From Labedaea rhizosphaerae (GTDB lineage: Bacteria; Actinomycetota; Actinomycetes; Mycobacteriales; Pseudonocardiaceae): DNA of 64,000 nt. The notes beneath the pieces were generated by a model. That model saw only the letters and a program-made list of their open reading frames with translations, searched no databases and was not told where the DNA came from. Location of the stretch: positions 1,550,001-1,614,000 of the forward strand of contig NZ_SNXZ01000001.1 in assembly GCF_004362825.1 (NCBI RefSeq). The letters run 5' to 3'. Position 1 is the stretch's first letter. Every line of letters begins with the position of its first letter. The position numbers and the translations under genes were made by a program. Below are positions 9,292 to 16,697 of the stretch, piece by piece.

Positions 9292-9295
9292 CGCC

Positions 9296-10645
9296 ATGTT
9301 CGCGCGACGGATCGCCGTTGTTGGTACCGGGTACGTGGGACTCACGACCGGTGCGTGCCTGGCCTCGCTCGGCCACCGCGTCGTGTGCGCGGACGTGGAC
9401 GCGGCCAAGTTGGAACGGCTCTCCCGCGGCGAGGTCGACATCCTCGAACCGGGTCTGGCCGAGCTGGTCGCCGAGGGGCTTGCCGCCGGTCGCCTGCGGT
9501 TCGTGCAGGGGGCGACCGCCGCGGTGTCCGGTTCCGGTGACGACGCGGCTGAGGTCGTGTTCCTGTGCCTGCCCACACCGATGGGCGTCGGCGGGGTCGC
9601 CGATCTGTCCACGGTGGAGCGTGTGGTGGACGAGATCCGGCACCTGCTGCGGCCCGGCGCGGTGATCGTGAACAAGTCGACCGTGCCGGTTGGGACCGCG
9701 TTGCGCACGTCGGAACTGCTGGAACGCGACGACGTGGCGGTCGTGTCCAACCCGGAGTTCCTGCGCGAGGGATCCGCGGTGCAGGACTTCCTGACCCCGG
9801 ACCGGATCGTGGTCGGGTGCGACCAGCAGGACGCGGCCGAGCGCGTCGCCGCCCTGTACGCCCGCCTCGGTGCGCCGACGGTGTTGACCGACGCGGCGAG
9901 CGCGGAGTTGGTCAAGTACGCGGCGAACTGCTTCCTGGCGATGAAGCTGTCCTATGTCAACGCGATGGCCGAGCTGTGCGAGCGCCTGGGCGCCGACATC
10001 TCCGACGTCACCGAGGGCATGGGTTACGACAGGCGCATCGGGCAGTCGTTCCTGCAGCCCGGCCCCGGTTGGGGCGGGTCCTGCCTGCCGAAGGACACGC
10101 ACGCGATGCTGCAGGTGGCCGACGGCGCGGACTTCGAGTTCCGGTTGCTGCGCGCGACCATCGACACCAACACGCGCCAGCGCCAGCGTATCGTCGACAA
10201 GGTGCGCCTCGCGGTGACCGGCAAGCGCGCCGGCTCGTTGTCGCGCCGCCGCCTCGGCCTGCTCGGCCTGACGTTCAAGGCCGGCACCGACGACCTGCGC
10301 GACTCACCGGCGCTGGCCGTCGCCGCGCTGCTGCGCCAGGCGGGAGCCGAGCTGGTCGGCTACGACCCGGCCCTGCACGAGGACGCGGCCAGCCGGCCCG
10401 AACTCGCGGGCATCACGATCGTCGACGACCCGTACCTCGCGGCGAAGGACGCCGACGCGGTCATCGTGCTGACCGAGTGGCCCGAGTTCCGCACCCTGGA
10501 GTGGGCGAAGATCGCCGAGGCGGTCCGCAACCCGGTCGTGGTCGACACCCGGAACCTGCTGGACGCCGAGGCGCTCAACCGCGCGGGGGTGCAGTGGACG
10601 GGGCTCGGCCGCAAGCCCCGCCGCCGGGTCGCCGCGACGGCCTGA
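9296..10645 (+). CDS. ugd: UDP-glucose 6-dehydrogenase
   Basis: The 449-residue enzyme oxidises UDP-glucose to UDP-glucuronate with two NAD+. It has the N-terminal Rossmann motif VVGTGYVGLTTGACLA, the NKSTVPVGT and NPEFLREGSAVQDF signatures, and the catalytic GGSCLPKD motif with Cys263. A C-terminal domain begins near LGLLGLTFKAGTDDLRDSP. Length matches the TuaD/Ugd family. It follows the GT4 gene by four bases, so the glycan made here probably contains glucuronic acid or a sugar derived from it. Confidence 0.93.
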   Translation: MFARRIAVVGTGYVGLTTGACLASLGHRVVCADVDAAKLERLSRGEVDILEPGLAELVAEGLAAGRLRFVQGATAAVSGSGDDAAEVVFLCLPTPMGVGGVADLSTVERVVDEIRHLLRPGAVIVNKSTVPVGTALRTSELLERDDVAVVSNPEFLREGSAVQDFLTPDRIVVGCDQQDAAERVAALYARLGAPTVLTDAASAELVKYAANCFLAMKLSYVNAMAELCERLGADISDVTEGMGYDRRIGQSFLQPGPGWGGSCLPKDTHAMLQVADGADFEFRLLRATIDTNTRQRQRIVDKVRLAVTGKRAGSLSRRRLGLLGLTFKAGTDDLRDSPALAVAALLRQAGAELVGYDPALHEDAASRPELAGITIVDDPYLAAKDADAVIVLTEWPEFRTLEWAKIAEAVRNPVVVDTRNLLDAEALNRAGVQWTGLGRKPRRRVAATA

Positions 10646-10652
10646 GGCCGGG

Positions 10653-10757
10653 GTTTTCCACAGGCTCCTGGTTGTCCACAGATTCGCTCGCACCCCGTTG
10701 TGCTGCCGGCAAACCGATAGAATGGACCTGGGGTCGCCCCCCGGAGCGGGTGGGGGC
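10653..10757 (+). repeat. 105-bp DnaA-box/hairpin element, copy A
   Basis: The order is TTTTCCACA (10654), TTGTCCACA (10672, identical to the actinobacterial DnaA-box consensus), CGATAGAATGG (10715), and a GC hairpin made from GCCCCC (10736) and GGGGGC (ending 10757). A second copy of equal length lies at 14988-15092. It begins 7 bp after the ugd stop codon and has no associated gene. Confidence 0.7.
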
Positions 10758-10806
10758 TCTCTTGAGTACAGGGTCGATGGAAAGTGTTGTGCTGCAACGG
10801 AAAGCG

Positions 10807-11628
10807 CTAAGCCCAGTCGACCAGGACCAGCGTCTTGTCGTCGTGCACCTTGGGGCGTGGCCAGCGGGTGCCGTCCGGATCGCCGCGTTCGGCGTCTCGA
10901 ACCTGGCGCAGGACCGCTTGCGCCCCTTGCGTTCGAACACTCTCCAGCACCGCTGACCAGTCGGCGAACAGGCCGTAGTCCTCGACGCCGCACGACATCC
11001 CGTCGCTGGCCATCAGCACGGCGCGTACCTGCTCGCGGGGCCAGCGTGCGGTGATCGCGTGGTAGGCGGCGTCCGGGTCGGCCTCGGCGACCCAGAACCC
11101 GCCTTCGGCGTTGCGCAAGGCATCGAAGCGCCGGGCGGACTCCCGCAGCGCGGACGCGTGCTCGGTGCCGTAGCCGCCGCCGCTGCGCAGGCGGTCCCGG
11201 TAACTCCCGCGCCGGGGCAGCGAAGCGAGCCGTTCGTCCGCCACCAGCTGCACACCGTCGCTCGTGAACGCGACGATCGGGCTGTCGGCCAGCACGAGGG
11301 CTTCGACGACCTCAGCGGTCCACCGCAGCATCGCGACCGTGCTGGACGCCGACGCGCCGGGCCGCAAGCCGTGACGTCTCGCGAGCTCGGCGATCGCCCT
11401 GGCCAGGATGTCCTCGAGCCCGAGTTCCGGGTGCGTGGTGAGTTCGGTGCCGAGCTGGGCGGCGAGCGTGGCCGCGTACCAGCCGCCGCTCGGCAGACCA
11501 GGGCGCAGCGAGGTCGCGCCGTCCAGCAGCACCACCGACGTGCCGAGCGACACGACGACGTCCTCGGTCGGGCGGATCACGCCGTCCACGCCAGTGCCTG
11601 CCAGCTGGGCCGTCTGGATGTCCGTCAC
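10807..11628 (-). CDS. PP2C-like phosphatase-fold protein
   Basis: The 273-residue protein keeps the acidic metal-binding points of PP2C-type phosphatases. These are VVLLDGATS (Asp36-Gly37), LMASDGMS in the second half, and VHDDKTLVLV at the C-terminus. It is likely a cytoplasmic Ser/Thr phosphatase or a divergent member of that fold. The start is a GTG at 11628. It is divergent from the HTH/Clp-N gene pair and shares the operator-bearing intergenic region, so it may be controlled by that HTH protein. Confidence 0.72.
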   Translation of the reverse strand: MTDIQTAQLAGTGVDGVIRPTEDVVVSLGTSVVLLDGATSLRPGLPSGGWYAATLAAQLGTELTTHPELGLEDILARAIAELARRHGLRPGASASSTVAMLRWTAEVVEALVLADSPIVAFTSDGVQLVADERLASLPRRGSYRDRLRSGGGYGTEHASALRESARRFDALRNAEGGFWVAEADPDAAYHAITARWPREQVRAVLMASDGMSCGVEDYGLFADWSAVLESVRTQGAQAVLRQVRDAERGDPDGTRWPRPKVHDDKTLVLVDWA

Positions 11629-11647
11629 GCCTTCGAGCCTGACTCAC

Positions 11648-11693
11648 GTCAACTTGGGTTGACAACGCGGCCACGTCAACCTAGATTGACATC
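11648..11693 (+). promoter_or_regulatory. Promoter with two operator palindromes, probably leaderless
   Basis: Two copies of GTCAAC-N4-TTGAC-type palindromes occur: GTCAACTTGGGTTGAC at 11648-11663 and GTCAACCTAGATTGAC at 11675-11690, 27 bp apart. Between and within them lies TTGACA (11659-11664), a 17-bp gap, and TAGATT (11682-11687). Initiation about 7 bp downstream would fall on the ATG at 11694, so the mRNA has no leader. The palindromes overlap both promoter hexamers, which fits autorepression by the HTH product. Confidence 0.75.
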
Positions 11694-11903
11694 ATGACAG
11701 AAGCGACCGAACTCGCGTCGGCAGCGGGTGACCGCGATCCCCGGGTGGGGCTCCGCGCGGTCGCCGCCCTGCGCCGGCTGCTGGAACAACTCGAGGCAGT
11801 CCAGGTGCGCAACGCACGCAACAACGGCTGGTCCTGGCAGGACATCGCCGCCGAACTCGGCGTCAGCCGCCAGGCCGTCCACAAGAAGTACAGGGGGCAC
11901 TGA
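11694..11903 (+). CDS. Small HTH regulator paired with a Clp-N protein
   Basis: The 69-residue protein consists of a short N-terminal helix (residues ~18-40) and a C-terminal helix-turn-helix (WSWQDIAAELGVSRQAVHKKY). It probably binds the duplicate GTCAAC palindromes at its own promoter. There is no ribosome-binding site before the ATG, consistent with leaderless translation. The next gene, encoding a Clp N-domain protein, begins two bases after its stop, so the pair forms an operon common in actinobacteria. Confidence 0.8.
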   Translation: MTEATELASAAGDRDPRVGLRAVAALRRLLEQLEAVQVRNARNNGWSWQDIAAELGVSRQAVHKKYRGH

Positions 11904-11904
11904 G

Positions 11905-12453
11905 GTGTTCGCACGATTCGACAAGAGCGCGAAGCTGGTGGTCATCGGCGCGTTGAAGGCCGCGGAGAAGGCCAGGTCACCGCAGATCGCCGAGGAGCAC
12001 GTGGTCATGGGTCTGCTGGACCAGGACGACAGCCGGGCCGCGGTGGTCCTCGCGCCGCACCGCGTCCCCAAGGACGAGGTGCGCCGGGCCTACCGGGACG
12101 CGGCCAAGGTCGGCGGGATGAGCCAGTCCGACGCCGCCGCGTTGAAGGAACTGGGCATCGACCTGGACGAGGTGATCGCGAGCGTGCGGCGCGACCACGG
12201 CGACGACGCGCTGGCCGCGCCCTTGTCCGGACGGCGGCGAGGTGCGCGCACCCGCGGGTTCACCGAGGACGTCCGCAAGATCATCGTCACCGCGATCCGC
12301 GAGGCGCAGGAGCTGGGCGACCGGCACCTGGGCGACGAGCACCTGTTGCTGGCCCTGCTGTCCAGCGGCACGGTGGCCGCGGACGCGTTGGCCGCGCACG
12401 GCGTCAGCTACGAAGGCGTGCGCTCACAACTGGTTCAGATGCACGACAAGTAG
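11905..12453 (+). CDS. Clp N-terminal-domain protein without ATPase
   Basis: The 182-residue protein contains two Clp N-type four-helix repeats: residues ~8-70 (AEKARSPQIAEEHVVMGLL) and ~110-180 (AQELGDRHLGDEHLLLALL). It lacks any AAA+ Walker motif, so it cannot unfold proteins alone. Such stand-alone Clp-N proteins may act as adaptors or decoys for ClpC/ClpB. GTG 11905 is preceded by a GGGGG site. Its 3' end overlaps the convergent DUF5655 gene by 19 bp. Confidence 0.8.
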   Translation: MFARFDKSAKLVVIGALKAAEKARSPQIAEEHVVMGLLDQDDSRAAVVLAPHRVPKDEVRRAYRDAAKVGGMSQSDAAALKELGIDLDEVIASVRRDHGDDALAAPLSGRRRGARTRGFTEDVRKIIVTAIREAQELGDRHLGDEHLLLALLSSGTVAADALAAHGVSYEGVRSQLVQMHDK

Positions 12454-12845
12454 GACTGGGTCAGCCAGTCCCGCAGTTGGTCGTCCACTTCGGACGGTTC
12501 GCGGACGTTCACCCCGTACCACCACCGGCCCACACCGGTGCGCATCCGCCGGGACAGCCGCGGGTGGTGCAGTTCGGCGGGCAGGGTGAACCGGACGGCC
12601 TCCCAGCGCACCATCGGGCGCAGTTCGCCGAAGGTCGCCGGGCACTTCAGCAGGATTCCGATGGACACCGGTTCGACGTGCACCGGCCCGACGGAGGTCA
12701 GGTGGTCGAGCACGGCCTCGACCACCGGGCGTTCGAAGGGCGGACCAGTGCGCAGGTATTCCTCGAGCGGCATCGCGGGTGAGCACTCGTGCGACTGCCC
12801 ACGGCGGGCGAAGATCCGTTCGCAGTCAGGGCACGTCCACGGCAT
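12435..12845 (-). CDS. DUF5655 protein with N-terminal zinc knuckle
   Basis: The 136-residue protein begins with WTCPDCERIFARRGQSHEC, a Cys2-His-Cys metal site. A DUF5655-type domain follows (ILLKCPATFGELRPMVRW). Function unknown. It overlaps the end of the convergent Clp-N gene by 19 bp and its start overlaps the YczE-like gene's 3' end by 20 bp, so it is probably co-transcribed with that gene. Confidence 0.65.
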   Translation of the reverse strand: MPWTCPDCERIFARRGQSHECSPAMPLEEYLRTGPPFERPVVEAVLDHLTSVGPVHVEPVSIGILLKCPATFGELRPMVRWEAVRFTLPAELHHPRLSRRMRTGVGRWWYGVNVREPSEVDDQLRDWLTQSYLSCI

Positions 12846-13488
12846 GGGCCCCAGTCTCGGGCCTGGCCCGCCAGGCGAGCAACGGCAGGAACGCCTGCAC
12901 GAGCGGACCGATCGCGACCGCGTACACCACGGTGCCGATGCCGACCGTGCCGCCGAGCAACCAGCCGGTGAGCAGGACGGTCACCTCGATCGTGGTCCGG
13001 ACGAGCCGGATCGACCAGCCGGTGCGGGCGTTGATGCCGGTCATCAGCCCGTCGCGCGGGCCGGGACCGAGCCGGGCGCCGATGTAGGCCGCGGACGCGA
13101 CGCCGTTGAGCACCACCCCGCCGACCAGGAACAGGATGCGTCCGACCAGGTTGTCCGGGGTGGTGAGCAGGGCGAGGCCGGCGTCGACGGTGACGGCGAT
13201 GACCAGCACGTTGCACACCGTTCCGATGCCCGGGCGCTGGCGCAGCGGGAACCAGAGCAGCAACACGGCCGCGCCGGTGATCGCGGTGATGGTGCCGAAG
13301 GTCAGGCCGGTGCGCCGGCTCAGCGCGTCGTGCAGGACGTCCCAGGGGTCCAGGCCGAGGGTGGCGCGGACCTGCAGGGACATGCTGAAGCCGTACAGCG
13401 CGAGGCCGGCGAGGAGTTGCACGAGCCTGCGCGTGGGGGCGGTGCGGACGCCGACCGGGCGCACGTCAAATGTTCTGGGCAGGGACAC
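12826..13488 (-). CDS. YczE/YitT-like membrane protein
   Basis: The 220-residue protein has about five hydrophobic segments. It carries the family signatures LGLDPWDVLHDALSRRTG and RLGPGPRDGLMTGINARTG, which mark YczE-like membrane proteins of unknown transport function. It is divergent from a MocR-type regulator; this arrangement is widespread and suggests that the regulator controls it. Confidence 0.82.
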   Translation of the reverse strand: MSLPRTFDVRPVGVRTAPTRRLVQLLAGLALYGFSMSLQVRATLGLDPWDVLHDALSRRTGLTFGTITAITGAAVLLLWFPLRQRPGIGTVCNVLVIAVTVDAGLALLTTPDNLVGRILFLVGGVVLNGVASAAYIGARLGPGPRDGLMTGINARTGWSIRLVRTTIEVTVLLTGWLLGGTVGIGTVVYAVAIGPLVQAFLPLLAWRARPETGAHAVDVP

Positions 13489-13525
13489 GGCCTCATAGTG
13501 CGTCGATATTGGCCTTTACTTCGAG

Positions 13526-13547
13526 TACCAATCGGCAATAATTGGTA
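13526..13547. promoter_or_regulatory. Candidate MocR operator
   Basis: TACCAAT (13526-13532) and ATTGGTA (13541-13547) form a 7-bp inverted repeat with an 8-bp spacer in the 62-bp gap between the yczE-like and mocR-like genes. A third ATTGG half-site lies at 13508. Position and symmetry fit an autoregulatory operator for the divergent pair. Confidence 0.6.
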
Positions 13548-13550
13548 GGT

Positions 13551-14987
13551 ATGTGGCCTCGTGAACGCCTGTCCGCCCGCCGCTTGGCGACGTTGCTCGG
13601 CGATTGGCGTGGCCCGGGGGCCCGTTCCGGGGCGGCCGACCTGGCGGCCGGGGTCCGGTTGCTCGTGCTCGACGGCCGGTTGCCCGCGGGTACCGGGCTG
13701 CCCGCGGAGCGTGAGCTGGCCGAGGCGCTCGGCGCCAGCCGGACCATGGTCGGCGCCGCGTTGCGCCGGCTGCGCGCCGACGGACTGGTCGCCAGCCGTC
13801 AGGGCTCGGGCTCGTGGATCACGATCCCCGGTGCGGCGATCCCGGTCGACCCGCCGCCGGGCGCCGACCTGATCGACCTGGCCCGGGCCGCGCCGGGCGC
13901 GATCGCCGGGACCGGCGCCGCGCTCGAGCGCGTGCGTGCGCCGATGGCCGACATGATCCGTGGCCACGGGTATTCGGAGCAGGGCCTGCCCGTGCTGCGG
14001 GAACAGATCGCCGAACGCTATGCGGCCCGCGGCCTTCCCACCGATCCCGATCAGATCGTCGTGACCAGCGGGGCGCACCACGCGTTCGTGCTGGTGCTGC
14101 GCATGCTCGCCGGTCCCGGCGACCGCGTCCTGGTCGAGCAGCCGACCTACCCGAACGCGCTCGACGCCATCCGCGCCACCGGCGCGATCCCCATGCCCGT
14201 CCCGCTGACCGACGAGGGCTGGCAACTCGACGACTTCGAGGCGGCGCTGCGCCAGACCGCGCCCCGGCTCGCGTACCTGATCGTGGACTTCCACAACCCG
14301 ACCGGCCTGCGCATGCCCGCGGAAACCCGTCCGCGCCTGGCCACGGCGCTGCGCCGCTCCCGGACCACCGCCGTGATCGACGAGACCCTGATCGAGGTGG
14401 ACCTCGACAGCGGCGAGCCCGCGCCGCCGTCGGTGGCCGCGTTCGCGGGCGACCGCGCGATCACCCTCGGGTCGGCCAGCAAGTCGCACTGGGGTGGCCT
14501 GCGGCTCGGGTGGATCAGGGCGTCACATGATCAAGTCCACCAACTGCTCGCGGCCCGCAATGGCCTCGACCTGGGGTCGTCGGTGCTGGACCAGCTCTTG
14601 CTCACCGACCTGCTGCGCACCTCGGACGCCGCCCTGGCCGCACGGCGCGTCGAGCTGGCCCGCGGCCGGGACGTGCTGGCCGCGGCCGTCACCGAGCACC
14701 TGCCGGGGTGGACGTTCCGGCTGCCCCGCGGCGGCCTCAGCCTCTGGTGCCGCCTGCCCGCCCCGGCCAGCACCCGGCTGGCGGTGGCCGCCCGCAACTT
14801 CGGCGTGCGCGTCGCTCCCGGGCCACGCTTCGGCGTGCACGGGCTGGAGCGGTGGATGCGCCTGCCGTACCCGTTGCCGCCGGACGACCTGCGCGAAGCC
14901 GTCCGCCGCCTGGCCGCCGCGGCGCAAACCGTGTGGAGCGGTTCGGCGGAAGTCGGCGAGAGCGCCGAAACCGTTCCCGTGGCCTGA
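13551..14987 (+). CDS. MocR/PdxR-type regulator (GntR-HTH plus aminotransferase fold)
   Basis: The 478-residue protein has an N-terminal winged helix of the GntR type (residues ~35-100: LPAERELAEALGASRTMVGAALRRL). A fold-type I aminotransferase domain follows, with IVDFHNPTG and the PLP-lysine segment LGSASKSHWGGLRLGW. MocR proteins bind PLP or PLP adducts and use them to control neighbouring genes; here that is likely the divergent YczE-like protein. ATG 13551 is taken as start; TTG 13542 is also open. Confidence 0.85.
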   Translation: MWPRERLSARRLATLLGDWRGPGARSGAADLAAGVRLLVLDGRLPAGTGLPAERELAEALGASRTMVGAALRRLRADGLVASRQGSGSWITIPGAAIPVDPPPGADLIDLARAAPGAIAGTGAALERVRAPMADMIRGHGYSEQGLPVLREQIAERYAARGLPTDPDQIVVTSGAHHAFVLVLRMLAGPGDRVLVEQPTYPNALDAIRATGAIPMPVPLTDEGWQLDDFEAALRQTAPRLAYLIVDFHNPTGLRMPAETRPRLATALRRSRTTAVIDETLIEVDLDSGEPAPPSVAAFAGDRAITLGSASKSHWGGLRLGWIRASHDQVHQLLAARNGLDLGSSVLDQLLLTDLLRTSDAALAARRVELARGRDVLAAAVTEHLPGWTFRLPRGGLSLWCRLPAPASTRLAVAARNFGVRVAPGPRFGVHGLERWMRLPYPLPPDDLREAVRRLAAAAQTVWSGSAEVGESAETVPVA

Positions 14988-15092
14988 GTTTTCCCCAGGC
15001 GGGAGGTTGTCCACAGATCCGCTCCACGCGCCCCACACCCCGTCTGACCTCGATAGACTGGTTTCAAGGGGTGCCCCCGGGAGGGCGGGGGC
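14988..15092 (+). repeat. 105-bp DnaA-box/hairpin element, copy B
   Basis: The element begins directly after the stop codon of the mocR-like gene. It carries TTTTCCCCA (14989), TTGTCCACA (15007), CGATAGACTGG (15051), and a 7-bp stem GCCCCCG/CGGGGGC at 15073-15092. Spacing and length match copy A at 10653. The bases from 15093 to 15229 show no gene. Confidence 0.7.
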
Positions 15093-15229
15093 TTGCCTAC
15101 GCGAGGCAGCGAAATTCGGGGCGAGTTCGGGCGGTCTCGGGTGTCGGCGGCGCGCTGGGATCGGCGGCGTCCGGGCCGGGCTGGACCCGCCGGCACCGCG
15201 ACAGCCATCAAAGAAGAAGCTGAGCGCAA

Positions 15230-15276
15230 GCGCGCTCCGGTCGACCCGGCCCCTCGTCGGGACGACCGGAGCGCGC
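15230..15276. terminator. Strong GC hairpin
   Basis: A perfect 14-bp inverted repeat pairs GCGCGCTCCGGTCG (15230-15243) with CGACCGGAGCGCGC (15263-15276), with a 19-base loop. There is no T tract. It is placed to stop transcription from the mocR-like gene or from the leftward secreted-protein gene. Confidence 0.6.
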
Positions 15277-15329
15277 TACCGGTGGGGCGCCCCGGCGCCG
15301 CGGGGGCAGCGCGGCGCCAGGGCTGAGGT

Positions 15330-15362
15330 CCCGACCTGACCGGGCGCGGTCGGCAGGTCGGG
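15330..15362. terminator. Second GC hairpin downstream of the secreted protein gene
   Basis: CCCGACCTG (15330-15338) pairs perfectly with CAGGTCGGG (15354-15362). With the hairpin at 15230 it forms a tandem terminator-like region for the leftward gene ending at 15525. The remaining bases to 15524 show no gene. Confidence 0.55.
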
Positions 15363-15524
15363 TAGCTGTTGTGGGGTCGGCTCCTGGGCGCGGCTCGGTG
15401 CGAGCTGTGGCAACCGGGCCGACGGTGGGTGGAGGAAACGGCGCAAGCGGTTGCGCCGGGCGGACTAGTGCCGAGCAGAGACAACGGCGTGCGGGACAGA
15501 CGTCTCCCGCATCACGGGCTCAGC

Positions 15525-16328
15525 TCAATCGGGCGCGGTGGCCGGGCGGTCCTGGTCCCGGTCGACCGCGGTCGCCCGGTGGTCGATCGCCGTGCCGGTC
15601 GCGGTGGGCGGCGTCAACGTCGCGTCACCGCCCGTCGTGAGGAACCAGCTCTTGCCGTGGGTCGTCGTGTCGTGGCCCGCGCTGATCGTCGTGGACGGTG
15701 CGGGCGGCGCCTGCGGCGTGGACGGCGCGGTCGGGAACGGCAGCCCGACCTGGTTGTCGGCGTCCCCTTTGGACGGCTTGGTCGCCGGCCGGGCCGGCGC
15801 CGTGGTGGTCGCGCGCTTGGGTGTAGCGCGGTGCTCGCGGACGACATGGGTCTTGTGGGTCACCTTGGGGGTGGCGACCGCGTGCGACTCCCGCTTGACG
15901 GCGGGCGGCTCGCTCACCTGGTGCCTGACCGGTTCGGCGGGCGCAGTCGACGCCGTGCCGGTGACCGAGGAGATGCCGGTCAGCAGGTCGGGGAGCGTCG
16001 TGTCGACAGAGGACTCGTCGCCGCTCGTGTCGGCCGCAGGCGGGCTGTCCGAATCGGACTCGTACGTGCTGCTCCCGCCGAGGACGTCGCCGACGGTCTG
16101 GGTGAGACCGCCGAGCAGGCCACCGAGCAACCCTTGCTGCTGTGACGACGTGGTGGCGGCCGCGTCGTCGGTTTCGGCTTGCCCCGACGACGTGCTGGCC
16201 GAGGCCGACCCGGCCATCAAGGAGCTGAGCAACCACGCGGCGACCACGAGCCCGGCGGTGACCACCAACCGGGCGAGGAGTGTCCGCAGCCGTGTGCCAG
16301 TGCGAACCGCACTGCCCACCGCGACCAC
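15525..16328 (-). CDS. Secreted low-complexity protein
   Basis: The 267-residue protein has an N-terminal signal/anchor helix (residues ~17-45, ending near SASAS). A Gly-Leu repeat (GLLGGLLGGL), an acidic/Ser segment, and a basic His/Lys/Ala-Pro-rich region follow. A SWFLTTGGDATLTPP block lies near the C-terminus and looks like the only conserved part. No enzyme motif is present. It is divergent from the ECF sigma operon across 369 bp, so it could be a target of that sigma factor; this is inference. Confidence 0.6.
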   Translation of the reverse strand: MVAVGSAVRTGTRLRTLLARLVVTAGLVVAAWLLSSLMAGSASASTSSGQAETDDAAATTSSQQQGLLGGLLGGLTQTVGDVLGGSSTYESDSDSPPAADTSGDESSVDTTLPDLLTGISSVTGTASTAPAEPVRHQVSEPPAVKRESHAVATPKVTHKTHVVREHRATPKRATTTAPARPATKPSKGDADNQVGLPFPTAPSTPQAPPAPSTTISAGHDTTTHGKSWFLTTGGDATLTPPTATGTAIDHRATAVDRDQDRPATAPD

Positions 16329-16697
16329 CCCCGACTTCGTGGACGAGTTGTTCCGCAGACGCCGCTGCAGGTTGCCAGACTAACCGGGCGAGCACGGCAG
16401 GCAAAGCCGCATCTGGGCCATCGTCGCCGGTCAGCCCAGGCACGCGCGGTGACCGGACCGGTCAGTAGCTATGTCGCGGAGCACCGTCCATGGGACCGAG
16501 TGCGCGACATGCTGGGCCGACTCAGTGCCGGTACTCGCACACTCAGTGATCAACAGCGGGTTTGGCGCGGTTGTTCGACGCACGAGCCGGCCCATTGGTC
16601 GCACCCGCCACTCTTTCGTGCGGTAACCGGATCATGGCGGAGCGTGCCCATTCACGCCGTCGTCCCACCGCCGTTGCGTAGACCGAGCGGAGGGGTG
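16329..16697. promoter_or_regulatory. Control region between secreted protein and ECF operon
   Basis: This 369-bp gap has no convincing gene. It contains a perfect odd-centred palindrome, TGACCGG-A-CCGGTCA, at 16450-16464. It also has a GTAACC ... CGT pair near 16620-16650 that loosely resembles an ECF-type promoter. The GGAGGGG site at 16689 serves the sigma gene. Confidence 0.4.
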
